The position numbers were made by a program, and so were the translations under genes. 64,000 nucleotides of DNA, from contig NZ_BONX01000003.1 in the NCBI RefSeq assembly GCF_016862935.1, positions 186,001-250,000 on the forward strand, given 5' to 3'. Positions within the stretch are counted from its first letter, which is position 1. Each line of letters starts with the position of its first letter. The notes beneath the pieces were generated by a model. It was not told the origin of the DNA. It saw nothing but the letters and a program-made list of their open reading frames with translations, and searched no databases. This DNA comes from Plantactinospora mayteni. Its GTDB lineage: Bacteria; Actinomycetota; Actinomycetes; Mycobacteriales; Micromonosporaceae. Positions 8,139 through 16,677 of this stretch are shown here, in pieces.

Positions 8139-9089
8139 GAGCCCGGGCCGCAGCGCCGAGCGGGCGGCGCGGGCGATCCCGGCCGCCGTGATGCCGAGCG
8201 CGTCGAGCAGCTCCTCCTGGCTGCCGACCGCCGACACGTACATGTCGCCGACGCCCATCCGGACCAGCCGAGGGCCCGGCTGGGAGGCCAGGAGCTCAGC
8301 CACCGCCGAGCCGAGGCCGCCCTCGCGCCAGTGCTCCTCGACGGTCACGACCGCCGTGCATCCCCGGACGACGCCCGCGATCGCCGCGTCGTCCAGCGGT
8401 TTCAGCGTGTGCACCTGGACCACGCGCGCGTTCACCCCTTCGGTCGCCGCCAGTGCCTCGGCCGCGGCCAGCACCCGCAGCGTCGGCAGCGGGCCGCAGG
8501 CCAGCAGGCACACCTCGGTCCCGTCGCGCCGCACCTGCGGTACGCCGATCCGGGGTGGTGGCGCCGGCGGGAGGTCCGGAGTCGGCTTGCGGCCGAGCCG
8601 TAGGTAGACCGGACCGTCGTAATCGTGCGCCTGGTCGAGCAGGGCGACGGCGTCGGCCGCGTCGCCGGGGACCAGAACCGTCATCGACGGCATCGCGCGC
8701 ATGACGGCCAGGTCCTCCAGCGCGTGGTGGGTCGGTCCGAGATGCCCGGCAGCCAGGCCGCCGTGGGTCGCGGCGATCCGGACCGGGAGGCGGTTGTACG
8801 CGATGTCGATCTTCACCGCCTCGGCGGCGCGGCTCGCGGCGAACGCGGCCATCGTGTTCACGTACGGCAGCCACCCGTCATGGGCCAGTCCGGCCGCCAC
8901 CCCGAACAGGTTCTGCTCGGCGATGCCCAGGTCCAGGTAACGGTCTGCGGCGGTACCGAAGTCGGCGCCGGTGAACAGGCCGGTGTCGGAGTCCAGGCAG
9001 ATCACCCGGGGGTCGTTCCGCATCCGGGCGATCAGCCAGTCGCGGTACGCGTGCCGGGTGGCGACCGGCGCCGCGACCGGGGCGGTCAC
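8112..9089 (-). CDS. Transketolase, C-terminal subunit
   Basis: A 325-residue protein covering the pyrimidine-binding and C-terminal domains of a split transketolase. Motifs include ICLDSDTGLFTG at the start, the thiamine-activating glutamate in LDLGIAEQNLFGVAAGLAHDG, the VRIAATHGGLAAGHLGPTHH segment and the C-terminal TVEEHWREGGLGSAVAELL. Its GTG start overlaps the stop of the N-terminal subunit gene (9086-9089). In AmCP pathways of streptomycetes a two-gene transketolase adds a two-carbon hydroxyacetyl unit to the AmCP-bound glutamate semialdehyde, giving a seven-carbon chain. The same reaction is the best reading here. A separate origin in pentose metabolism is unlikely because the genes are embedded in the carrier-protein operon. 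Confidence 0.9.
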   Translation of the reverse strand: MTAPVAAPVATRHAYRDWLIARMRNDPRVICLDSDTGLFTGADFGTAADRYLDLGIAEQNLFGVAAGLAHDGWLPYVNTMAAFAASRAAEAVKIDIAYNRLPVRIAATHGGLAAGHLGPTHHALEDLAVMRAMPSMTVLVPGDAADAVALLDQAHDYDGPVYLRLGRKPTPDLPPAPPPRIGVPQVRRDGTEVCLLACGPLPTLRVLAAAEALAATEGVNARVVQVHTLKPLDDAAIAGVVRGCTAVVTVEEHWREGGLGSAVAELLASQPGPRLVRMGVGDMYVSAVGSQEELLDALGITAAGIARAARSALRPGLDSPLFATF

Positions 9090-9958
9090 GACGCCTTCCG
9101 GAGGCTGAGGTCCCGATGGGCGCGGGCGGCGACCCGGGCCGACAGGGTGGTGTAGTGAGCGCCGATCCGGTTCTCCGCGGCCGGTACGCCGTTGCCCTTC
9201 ACCGTCCGGGCGATAACCACGCCGGGCTGGCCCGCGGTCCACGGCGCGGTGCCCAGCACCGCGCGCAGCTCGTCGTGGTCGTGCCCGTCCACCTCCCGGA
9301 CGTCCCAGCCGAAGCTGCGGAAGCGCTCGCCCAGCGGCTCCATCGGGCAGATCCGCTCGGTCGGCGACCCGAGTTGCAGGCCATTGCGGTCGACCACCGC
9401 GACCAGGTGGTCCGCCCGGGTCGAGGCAGCCGCCATCACCGACTCCCAGCACGAGCCCTCCTGCAGCTCGCCGTCGCCGAGCAGGACGTAGGTGCGCCGC
9501 CGCGGCCCGAACCGGCGGCCCGCCTCGCGCAGCCGCGCGGACAGGGCCAGGCCCAGGCCGAGGGCGAGCCCATGGCCCAGGGATCCGGTCGGCAGCTCCA
9601 CGCCGGGGACCGCCCGGGTCGGATGGCCGAGCAGGCGACTGCCCCGCCGGCCGTACCCGGCCAGCTCCGCGGGGTCCAGGAAACCGCGCTCGGCCAGGGT
9701 GGCGTACAGGGCGATGGCCGCGTGCCCCTTGCTCAACATGAAGATGTCGCGCCCGGGGTCGTGCGGCTGATCCGGGTCGACCCGCAGGACGTCGAAGTAC
9801 AGCACGCTCAAGATGTCCACACAGGACATCGAGCCGCCGAGATGGCCGCCCTCGCCACCGGCGCACATGTCGACGACGTGGTGCCGGATCCGGGCGGCGG
9901 CTGCCTCGGCCTCGGTCGCGGTGGTGCGGCCGGTGGCTGGTACGGCGAGGACGGTCAT
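9086..9958 (-). CDS. Transketolase, N-terminal subunit
   Basis: A 290-residue thiamine diphosphate-binding subunit. The N-terminal [20 protein letters not shown] and [18 protein letters not shown] motifs and the metal and diphosphate site [20 protein letters not shown] (GDG...N-type motif, completed by VVDRNGLQ) are clear. It pairs with the C-terminal subunit encoded next, with a four-base overlap, to form a complete enzyme. Its own ATG overlaps the aminotransferase stop (9955-9958). Expected job: two-carbon transfer to the AmCP-bound aldehyde. The order aminotransferase, transketolase N, transketolase C, carrier, ligase, reductase, kinase, peptidase covers all steps to a DADH-type amino acid. 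Confidence 0.92.
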   Translation of the reverse strand: MTVLAVPATGRTTATEAEAAAARIRHHVVDMCAGGEGGHLGGSMSCVDILSVLYFDVLRVDPDQPHDPGRDIFMLSKGHAAIALYATLAERGFLDPAELAGYGRRGSRLLGHPTRAVPGVELPTGSLGHGLALGLGLALSARLREAGRRFGPRRRTYVLLGDGELQEGSCWESVMAAASTRADHLVAVVDRNGLQLGSPTERICPMEPLGERFRSFGWDVREVDGHDHDELRAVLGTAPWTAGQPGVVIARTVKGNGVPAAENRIGAHYTTLSARVAARAHRDLSLRKAS

Positions 9959-11298
9959 CGTGCCCTCGCCATGCTCGCCACGGTCGACAGGTTCGCCCAG
10001 ACCTTCTCGAACGCGTCCGCGTACCGCTCCAGCGCCGGTCCGGCGTCCGGGTGCAGGTGCCGCTTCTGCAGGGTCAGCGAGTCGTCGATCACCGCGCTGG
10101 TGACCGGGGTGGGCAGTGCCGGCGCAGGCACGGCGTACGACCAGGGCACGCCACCGCCGAAGCCGACGCGGTCGGTGAAGACGGGCTGCTCGGGGAGCGG
10201 CCGGATCTGGTATCGCGACATGGGGACTCCCTCGGCGTGCAGCAGGCGGTGTACGGTCCGGCGCAGGGCACCGGGTGTGACGCCGGGCAGGCCGGCGGCG
10301 TCCGGGTCGAGCCGGAACCGCAGGATGTGCCAGGCGTGGGTGCTGCCGGGCACGACGCTCGGCGGTATCAGCCCGGGCAGCGACCGCAACCGGTCGAGGA
10401 AGGCTGCCACGTGGCGCTGCCGGGCCGCCTCGTACGCCGGGAACCGATCGAGCTGGGACAGCGTGAACGCGGCCTGGACGGAGCTCATCTTGTGGTTCCA
10501 GCCGAGCCGGTGGGACAGGTAGTCCCGGTCGCGGCCGGGCTCGATCACCTCGCCGAACTGCCGAACGGTGCGGGCCCGCGCGCCCACCGCGGCGTCGGTA
10601 AAGGTGACCAGGCCACCCTCGCCGCAGGTGGGCAGGTTCTTTGTCGCCTGCAGGCTGAACGAGCCCGCGTCGCCCAGCTGCCCGACCGGCCGGCCGCGCC
10701 AGGTGGCGGCGTGGGCCTGCGCGGCGTCCTCCACCACGGCGAGGCCGTGCCGGGCGGCCAGCGCGCCCAGCCGGTCCATGTCGGCCGGCTGGCCGTGCAG
10801 GTGGACCGGCAGAATCGCGGCGGTCCGCGGGGTGATCGCCGCCGAGACGGAGTCCGGGTCCAGGGTGAAGCTGGCCGGGTCGATGTCGGCGAAGACCGGC
10901 ACCGCGAGCTGGTGCAGCGGTGCGAGGGCGGACGCGACGAAGCTGAGCGCCGGCACCACCACCTCGTCGCCCGGCCCGATGCCAAGCGCGGCCAGGGCGA
11001 GGGACAGCGCCGTGGTGCCGTTCGACACGGCGACACAGGCGGGCGTGCCGCAGAGCTCGGCCCAGCGGTTCTCCAGCCGGCTGACCGCGGTCTCGCCATC
11101 CGCGTTGGACACCAGATGGTCGTCCAGCACGGCGGTGACGGCGGCCCGGTCGGCGTCGCTGATGACCGGCCAGGGCAGGTTGCGCAACGCCCGGGGCACG
11201 GCCGGGGCGCCCCCGAAGGCGGCGAGCACGTCCGCGGCACGCTGGCGGACCGGAACGGACAGGGCGGTCACGGTGGTCTCCTTCGCGGTCGTGGTCAT
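9955..11298 (-). CDS. DegT/DnrJ/EryC1-type PLP aminotransferase
   Basis: A 447-residue aminotransferase of the sugar-aminotransferase (AHBA synthase-like) family. Markers are [37 protein letters not shown], the PLP-contacting [13 protein letters not shown] and the Schiff-base lysine in [20 protein letters not shown]-terminal sequence [18 protein letters not shown] is also typical. After transketolase extension the AmCP-bound chain carries a ketone at C6, and this enzyme is the best candidate to aminate it, giving the 2,6-diamino-5,7-dihydroxyheptanoate skeleton. The start ATG overlaps the BtrH-like stop and the stop overlaps the transketolase start, both by four bases. A second, class III aminotransferase is encoded upstream, so two separate aminations are expected. 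Confidence 0.9.
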   Translation of the reverse strand: MTTTAKETTVTALSVPVRQRAADVLAAFGGAPAVPRALRNLPWPVISDADRAAVTAVLDDHLVSNADGETAVSRLENRWAELCGTPACVAVSNGTTALSLALAALGIGPGDEVVVPALSFVASALAPLHQLAVPVFADIDPASFTLDPDSVSAAITPRTAAILPVHLHGQPADMDRLGALAARHGLAVVEDAAQAHAATWRGRPVGQLGDAGSFSLQATKNLPTCGEGGLVTFTDAAVGARARTVRQFGEVIEPGRDRDYLSHRLGWNHKMSSVQAAFTLSQLDRFPAYEAARQRHVAAFLDRLRSLPGLIPPSVVPGSTHAWHILRFRLDPDAAGLPGVTPGALRRTVHRLLHAEGVPMSRYQIRPLPEQPVFTDRVGFGGGVPWSYAVPAPALPTPVTSAVIDDSLTLQKRHLHPDAGPALERYADAFEKVWANLSTVASMARAR

Positions 11299-12302
11299 CG
11301 GAGGTCGGCGGCGGCCCGGCCGAGGGCGGTGTGCGCCTCCTGGTACGCCCGCTGCAGGCGGCCGAGGTGGTCCCGCAGCGGGCCGGCGCAGGCGGCCGGG
11401 TCGTCGCGGCCGTGCGCGGCCGTCACGCGGACCGCGGTCCAGCGGTGCGCCACCTGCTCGACCCGACGACCGGCCTCGGCCAGGGCGGGCCGGTCCCAGC
11501 GGGCGCCGAGGGCGCGCAGCAGCTCGCCGTGCAGGGACGCCTGGGCCTGCATGCCCCAGCCAAACGTGTACGCCTCGGCGAGCAGCTCCGGCGTGGCCGC
11601 CGTGTCCGTCTGCGCGCAGTACCGGCGGAGCCCGTCGGCGCCGGTCCAGGCCTGCTCGGACGGCGCGGCGAACGCGGCGGCGTTGGCGTCCAGGACGAGT
11701 CCCAGGCGACCCGGGTCGAGGGCCGGGATCGTGGCCGGCAGGCGGACGTCGAGCCAGCGGCCACCGCTGGTGACCGGGCCGCTGAAGAAGACGTCCTGCT
11801 CGTCGTCCACCCCGGCGGCGGCGCAACTGCGCAGCAGCACCTCGGCGGGTAACGGGCCGGCGAAGTCCGGGGGCATGGCGTCGGACACCGAAACGGTGCC
11901 GGCCGTCTCGTCCACGTCGTACACCACCAGGAGGTGGGCGGCGTGCACGTCGTGGTACGCGGGCCGGAACGGCAGGTGGTAGTTGTCGACCGCGACCACC
12001 GGCAGCCGCCCACCGGCGAGCGCGTCGCGCCACTCGCCGAGCGGGTCGGCCCGGTCGATCGCCCGCCAGCGCGAGGTGACGTCGTGCAGCGGCAGCAGGC
12101 TCCCGGCCAGGTCGCCGGGGCGGCGGCAGGGCCAGTAGTACTCCTCCGGCCGCACGTCGCCGGGGTGGTACCGGAACTCCCAGCTCAGCCCGAGCACCTC
12201 AAGCGGATCGTGGCCGGCTTCCAGCAGCAGGGTGGCCAGGGTGGACTGGAGGCAGCTGATTGGGTCGCGGTACCACTGGGTGACGCTCCGGACGCAGGTC
12301 AT
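11295..12302 (-). CDS. BtrH-like cysteine-peptidase-fold protein
   Basis: A 335-residue protein. The first 160 residues resemble the BtrH N-terminal domain: a likely catalytic cysteine in [20 protein letters not shown], a histidine in [17 protein letters not shown] and an aspartate in [11 protein letters not shown], in the order of papain-like acyltransferases. In butirosin biosynthesis BtrH moves an acyl chain from a carrier protein to an aminoglycoside amine. The C-terminal half is helical with no motif I know. Here it could transfer the aminoacyl group from the 2121 carrier domain to an amine of the AmCP-derived amino acid. Another possibility is that it and the 190-residue neighbour correspond to the AziU3/AziU2-type pair tied to aziridine formation; I cannot decide by eye. 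It overlaps both neighbours by four bases. Confidence 0.65.
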   Translation of the reverse strand: MTCVRSVTQWYRDPISCLQSTLATLLLEAGHDPLEVLGLSWEFRYHPGDVRPEEYYWPCRRPGDLAGSLLPLHDVTSRWRAIDRADPLGEWRDALAGGRLPVVAVDNYHLPFRPAYHDVHAAHLLVVYDVDETAGTVSVSDAMPPDFAGPLPAEVLLRSCAAAGVDDEQDVFFSGPVTSGGRWLDVRLPATIPALDPGRLGLVLDANAAAFAAPSEQAWTGADGLRRYCAQTDTAATPELLAEAYTFGWGMQAQASLHGELLRALGARWDRPALAEAGRRVEQVAHRWTAVRVTAAHGRDDPAACAGPLRDHLGRLQRAYQEAHTALGRAAADLR

Positions 12303-12871
12303 CCCGCGTTCACCTCCTCCCGGGACGGGCACAGCGTGGCCGCGAAGACGTGCAGCGCGACGTTGTGTGGCAGGCGCAGCCGGCGCAGCTCGGCCCGGCG
12401 GGTCACCGGCACGCGCTGGCACCAGATGTGCGCGGTGACCCCGGGCTGGACATGCTGCGGGTAGTGCATGACCGACGTGGCGACGGCCTCCTCCTCGCCG
12501 AACACGGCCGAGGCGGCCCAGAAGTCGGAGACGCGCACCGGCTCGAAGTCCACGCTGCCGTCGGCGAAGTGCAGGGCCACCTCGTCCTCGACCCGCCGCT
12601 CCCCTGCGGCGAGCAGGCAGCACCAGTCGTACCGGCCGGGCGGTACCGTCACGAGCTGCCCCTCGCAGCGCACGTTGTCGGGCCGGCCGGGCCCGGCGGC
12701 GGGGAACGCGAAGCGGACGCCGCCGGCGGTGAACGGGCGGCCCAGTGGCAGCTCCTCGCCGGGCAGCGAGTTGCGCCAGACGTTGAATCGGCCGCGGCCG
12801 GTGTCGCTGGCCGGGGTGATGCCCGCGTTGTTGAGGTGTGCGGCCAGCTCGATCGGGACCTGCTCCCGCAT
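12299..12871 (-). CDS. Unrecognised 190-residue pathway protein
   Basis: I do not recognise this family. The ATG at 12869-12871 has GGAG eight bases upstream. The sequence has a beta-rich look with many aromatic and polar patches (RFNVWRNSLPGEELP, PPGRYDWCCLLAAGERR, VRVSDFWAASAVFGE, HVQPGVTAHIWCQRVPVT). This recalls small carbohydrate-binding or jelly-roll domains, but no catalytic motif stands out. There is no signal peptide or membrane segment. It is coupled by a four-base overlap to the BtrH-like gene, suggesting that the two products act together. Its place between that gene and the GMC oxidoreductase puts it in the tailoring half of the operon. Confidence 0.6.
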   Translation of the reverse strand: MREQVPIELAAHLNNAGITPASDTGRGRFNVWRNSLPGEELPLGRPFTAGGVRFAFPAAGPGRPDNVRCEGQLVTVPPGRYDWCCLLAAGERRVEDEVALHFADGSVDFEPVRVSDFWAASAVFGEEEAVATSVMHYPQHVQPGVTAHIWCQRVPVTRRAELRRLRLPHNVALHVFAATLCPSREEVNAG

Positions 12872-12909
12872 CGGTGATGCTCCTTTCGGCGTCGTGGCGT
12901 CCGGGACAG

Positions 12910-14463
12910 TCAGGCGACCAGGCCCAGTGAGGGTTCCCGGGCGGCGGTGGTCGCGCCGGCCAGCCGGGCCGCGATCACCTCGGCCACCGCGACGACCGGC
13001 AGGTTGGTGTTGCCGCGTGGCGACACCGGGATGACCGAGGCGTCCGCGACGTGCACGTTGTCCAGGCCCCGGACCAGCCCGTCCGGGCCGGTCACCGACA
13101 TCGGGTCGGCGTCGGGCAGCATCGCGGCGGTCCCGGTGGGGTGCCAGTAGCCGCGGACCGTGTCCTCGACGTGCTCGACCAGCTCGTCCCGGTCGGTCGC
13201 GTCCGCGCCGGGCAGCAGCTCGGCGGCCAGCAGCCCGGCCAGCTCCGGGGTCGCGGCCAGCTCGCGGGCCCGCTCCAGCCCGTCCAGGATCACCGCGAGG
13301 TCGTGACCCTCCGGGTCGGTCAGGAACCGCAGGTCGATCTCGGGCGGCGTCTGCGGGTCGCGGCTGCGCAGCCGGACCCGGCCACGCGAGCGCGGGGTCA
13401 TGCAGAAGGCCTGAAGCTGGACGTGGTACGCGGCGCGGCCGGGACGTGCGGGGTCGTACTGCGGGATCGGCAGGATGAACTCGTCCCAGCCACCCGGGTC
13501 GCAGTGCGGGCTGCGAGCCTTCCACAGCACCTGGCTGGGGAAGAAGTCGTGGTCGGCCGCGAACGCGCCGGTGGCCGCGATCAGGTCGTCGGAGGCGGCG
13601 AAGGTGAGCCCGGAACCGACGTGGTCGGCCAGGTTCGCGCCGACGCCGGGCAGGATCTGGACCGGCGGGATCCCGTGTCGGGCCAGCTCGTCGGCGGGTC
13701 CGACGCCGCTGCGCAGCAGGGCCGCCGGGGTGCCGTACGCGCCCGCGGTCAGCACGACCCGGTCGGCCGGCACCGTGACCGGCGCACCGTGGCGATGGCC
13801 GAGCACGCCGGTCGCCCGGGTGCCGGTGAAGAGCAGCCGGTCGACCGGTAGCTCGGCCTCGATGGTGAGACCGGGCAGCCCGCGCAGGCGGTCCAGATAC
13901 CCGAAGGCCGTGTTCCAGCGCACCGACTCGTGGATGTTGACCGGCGGCAGCCCGGCCCCGTCGATCGCGGCGGCGTCGTTGACGTCGCCCAGCATCGCCA
14001 CGCCGAGCCGTTCCGCGCCGGCCAGTGCGGCGCGGGCCACCGGGGCGAGGGCGTCCGCCCGCACCTGCTGCGGGGCCAACACCGCCTCGGCGCGGGCAAC
14101 GGCCGCTCCGACCTCGGCCGGGGTCCAGGCCCCACCGCTGCCGGCAACCCAGGCGACGACGTCGAGCGGGGTGGGCCGGACGCACCAGCAGCCGTTGTGC
14201 GCCGAACAGCCGCCCAGCACCCGGGCCCGGGAGGTGGTGATCTCCCCGTGCGCGTCCCAGTCGTGCGAGGTGGGCAGGATCCGCGGGTCGAGCAGGTCGG
14301 CGGGCCACCGACCGGCGTCGAACGGGCCGTAGTCCGGCCCCGCCTCGATCAGGCACACCGAGGCGCCCGCCGCCACCATCCGGGCGGCGACGACCGCGCC
14401 GGCGCTACCGCCGCCCACGACCGCCACGTCGAAGTGCCGGAAGGCCTTCCCCGCGCCAGTCAC
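12910..14463 (-). CDS. GMC-family FAD oxidoreductase (alcohol oxidase/dehydrogenase)
   Basis: A 517-residue flavoprotein. The FAD Rossmann motif VAVVGGGSAGAVVAARM and the second signature GGCSAHNGCWCVRP are present. The C-terminal catalytic region has YWHPTGTAAMLPDAD (His) and VADASVIPVSPRGNTNLP (family end motif with the Asn position). Such enzymes oxidise primary alcohols to aldehydes. The gene is translationally fused by GTGA (14460-14463) to a class III aminotransferase. That pairing mirrors the 2-deoxystreptamine pathways, where a GMC flavoprotein plus a class III aminotransferase turn CH2OH into CH2NH2. I infer the same two-step change on the terminal C7 alcohol of the seven-carbon amino acid. 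A 38-base gap with its own Shine-Dalgarno separates it from the next gene. Confidence 0.88.
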   Translation of the reverse strand: MTGAGKAFRHFDVAVVGGGSAGAVVAARMVAAGASVCLIEAGPDYGPFDAGRWPADLLDPRILPTSHDWDAHGEITTSRARVLGGCSAHNGCWCVRPTPLDVVAWVAGSGGAWTPAEVGAAVARAEAVLAPQQVRADALAPVARAALAGAERLGVAMLGDVNDAAAIDGAGLPPVNIHESVRWNTAFGYLDRLRGLPGLTIEAELPVDRLLFTGTRATGVLGHRHGAPVTVPADRVVLTAGAYGTPAALLRSGVGPADELARHGIPPVQILPGVGANLADHVGSGLTFAASDDLIAATGAFAADHDFFPSQVLWKARSPHCDPGGWDEFILPIPQYDPARPGRAAYHVQLQAFCMTPRSRGRVRLRSRDPQTPPEIDLRFLTDPEGHDLAVILDGLERARELAATPELAGLLAAELLPGADATDRDELVEHVEDTVRGYWHPTGTAAMLPDADPMSVTGPDGLVRGLDNVHVADASVIPVSPRGNTNLPVVAVAEVIAARLAGATTAAREPSLGLVA

Positions 14464-15773
14464 CAGCCCGCCTCCGCCCCGCTCAGGGCGCGGCTGAACC
14501 GCGCGCAGATCTCGTCGCACTCGGCCGCTGTCACGATCAGCGGCGGCATCAGGTCGACGACGTTGTTGCCGGTGTGGATCAGCAGGCCGTGCTCCTCGCA
14601 GGCGAAGCGGAGCGACTCGCACCGGGCGGCCGGCCACGGCACCCCGCCGGTGGCCAGTTCGATGCCGAGCATCAGGCCGCGACCGCGGATGTCCACAATC
14701 GACGAATGCCGCTCGCGCAGCGTCTCCAGCCGATCCCGCAGGTACGCGCCGACGACCGCGACGTGGTCCAGCAGGCCGGCGTCGAAGACGTCGAGCACCG
14801 CCATGCCGGCTGCGGCGCCGAGCGGGTACCCGTCGCTGGTCGAGCCGTGCGGGAAGCCCTCCCGGGTGGGGCTGCCGAGCAGCCGGGCGGCCAGTGCGGA
14901 GCCGACCAGCATTGCCGACATCGGCAGGTAGCCGCCGGTGATGCCCTTGCCGAGCAGCAGCAGGTCGGCGTGCACCCCGTCGGCCAGCGAGCGGGACAGC
15001 GCCCCGGTGCGACCGAAGCCGGTGGTGATCTCGTCCACGACGAGCAGCGCGCCCCGGCGACGGCAGAGTGCGGCCAGGTCGGCCAGGTAGCCGTCCGGTA
15101 GCGGCCGCACGTTGGTGCCGAGAACCGGCTCGACGATCACCGCGGCGACGCGGTGCGGGCCGAGCCGGTCGAACTCCGCGGCGACGGCGGCGCATCCGGC
15201 GCCGGTGTCGTCCGGGCCGGGCGGGTCGACGTGACTGACCCCGGCCATCAGCGGTCCGCAGGCGCCGTGCACGTGCGGCTCGCCGGTGACCGCGCCGGCC
15301 GCCACGCCAGCGCCGTGCCAGCTGCTCTTCAGCGCGATGATCCGGTCCCGACCGGGCGTCCCCTCGATCCGGCTCAGGTACCGGCTGAGCAGCACCGCGC
15401 CCTCGACCGCCTGGGCGCCGGACTGGTACAGCTTCACCGTGGCGTAGTCACCGCCGACCCGGTCCAGCAGCCGCTCCGCGTAGTCCATGGTGATCTGCGG
15501 CGGCCGTTCGAAGCGGATGGTGACGCCGGCCGGGAGGGTCCGCAGTTGCGCGGTGACGGCGTCGATCACCGTGGGGTGACGGTAGCCGAGAGCCACGTTC
15601 CACATCCCGGCCCGCGCGTCCAGGAACGTGCGGCCGGCCCGGTCGGTCACCCAGACGCCGGCGCCGCTGACCTGCTGGGCGTCCTCGTCGAGCAGTTCGG
15701 CAGACACGGCGAGCGGAGTGATCCCGTGCCACAGGCCGATACGGCCGGGCGGGGCTTCGATCTCAACGGACAC
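14460..15773 (-). CDS. Class III PLP aminotransferase
   Basis: A 437-residue aminotransferase of the ornithine/GABA (class III) type. The chain carries DRAGRTFLDARAGMWNVALG, the PLP-phosphate region YQSGAQAVEGAVLLSRYL, the aspartate in LLVVDEITTGFGRTG and the Schiff-base lysine in LLLGKGITGGYLPMSAML, then PHGSTSDGYPLGAAAGMAVL. The GTG start at 15771-15773 lies 11 bases inside the sulfotransferase gene, and the stop overlaps the GMC gene start. These enzymes usually aminate terminal aldehydes, so it should accept the aldehyde made by the GMC enzyme. It is unlikely to duplicate the DegT-type enzyme, which belongs to a family acting mostly on ketones. Confidence 0.9.
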   Translation of the reverse strand: MSVEIEAPPGRIGLWHGITPLAVSAELLDEDAQQVSGAGVWVTDRAGRTFLDARAGMWNVALGYRHPTVIDAVTAQLRTLPAGVTIRFERPPQITMDYAERLLDRVGGDYATVKLYQSGAQAVEGAVLLSRYLSRIEGTPGRDRIIALKSSWHGAGVAAGAVTGEPHVHGACGPLMAGVSHVDPPGPDDTGAGCAAVAAEFDRLGPHRVAAVIVEPVLGTNVRPLPDGYLADLAALCRRRGALLVVDEITTGFGRTGALSRSLADGVHADLLLLGKGITGGYLPMSAMLVGSALAARLLGSPTREGFPHGSTSDGYPLGAAAGMAVLDVFDAGLLDHVAVVGAYLRDRLETLRERHSSIVDIRGRGLMLGIELATGGVPWPAARCESLRFACEEHGLLIHTGNNVVDLMPPLIVTAAECDEICARFSRALSGAEAGW

Positions 15774-16515
15774 TGCTGTTCCTCTCGATGGCGATCCGCC
15801 GGTCCCGCAGCCGCTGGTAGAACGGCCGGTGATGGGCGTCGAAGGCGGCGAGCACGGAATGGTTGGCCACGGTGTCCGGATATTCGGCCGGTACCGGGCG
15901 GAAGCCGTCGGTGGCGCCGGTGCGTACGTGCCACCGGCTGGTGCGCTGCCACTGCGGCAGCAGACCCGGTGACCAGGACAGCGTGTTCGGGCGGAAGTCC
16001 CAGCCGACGGCGGCGCAGACCGCCGCGACGGTGGCCGGCGGATCGGTGACGAGATCGTCGGAGTCGACCACCACGGCCGCGCCGCCCGCCGTCGTGACCG
16101 CGTCGTGGATCTCGGCCAGTCGCTCGAACCCGACCTCCGGGCTGGTCAGCCGCGGGTTGAGGGCGAAATGCGAGGCGATGGCGGCCGCCGGGTCACGGAT
16201 CAGGAAGATGTGACTGACCCGGCGCAGGAAACCGCGGTCGGCCAGCAGGCCCGGGTAGCGGAAGTCGGTGGTGTCCTTGAAGAAGACAGGCCCGTCCGCT
16301 GCCAGCCGTTCGATCCGCGCGATCAGCTCGGCCTCGCAGCGCACGGTCTGCCCGGCCACGTCGTACACCCCGAAATCGGTGAGCTGCGAGAACGGCTCGT
16401 GCAACACCACGTGGTCGCCGCGCTCGGCGATCATGCGCAGGAAGGCGGTCGATCGTGACCGCGGCGCGCTCCACAGCGCCACCACCGATGGACCGTCCCC
16501 GGTGCGTCCGGACAT
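15763..16515 (-). CDS. PAPS-dependent sulfotransferase family protein
   Basis: A 250-residue protein. The 5-prime phosphosulfate-binding loop VALWSAPRSRSTAFLRMIAE sits near the N-terminus; VLHEPFSQL, FFKDTTDFRYP and the 3-prime phosphate region IFLIRDPAAAIASHFAL follow, as in small bacterial sulfotransferases. I start it at ATG 16513-16515, which has AGGAGG eight bases upstream; a nearer ATG has only two. It is the first gene of the operon. Published work on azinomycin and vazabitide, as I recall it, links aziridine ring closure to loss of a sulfate group, so this enzyme may sulfate a hydroxyl of the AmCP-bound amino acid to make a leaving group. That role is inference. Confidence 0.78.
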   Translation of the reverse strand: MSGRTGDGPSVVALWSAPRSRSTAFLRMIAERGDHVVLHEPFSQLTDFGVYDVAGQTVRCEAELIARIERLAADGPVFFKDTTDFRYPGLLADRGFLRRVSHIFLIRDPAAAIASHFALNPRLTSPEVGFERLAEIHDAVTTAGGAAVVVDSDDLVTDPPATVAAVCAAVGWDFRPNTLSWSPGLLPQWQRTSRWHVRTGATDGFRPVPAEYPDTVANHSVLAAFDAHHRPFYQRLRDRRIAIERNSSVR

Positions 16516-16531
16516 CCCCATCACCTCCTCA

Positions 16532-16666
16532 ACTCCAGTCAAGCTATGATGACTCCAGTAATCTACTGCCGTCAACACCTAGATTTCGTCGAGGACGGGT
16601 GGTTCGAGTACCTCAACAGAGCGGTATAGCGATACAGTGGTAAACATCGGACTTAGTGACTGGAGT
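16532..16666. promoter_or_regulatory. Operon/regulator promoter region with three TTACTGGAGT-type sites
   Basis: The intergenic region between the main operon and the regulator holds ACTCCAGTCA (16532-16541), ACTCCAGTAA (16552-16561) and, in the other orientation, TGACTGGAGT (16657-16666). A weaker ACTGCCGTCA lies at 16565-16574. Reading the minus strand, a possible -35 TTGACG (16574-16569) is followed by one of the sites and then an AT-rich stretch, so the operator would lie within the operon promoter. The same motif is found at 2065-2097. I infer autoregulation and operon control by the adjacent XRE-TPR protein. Confidence 0.5.
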
Positions 16667-16677
16667 CGACAACACCG

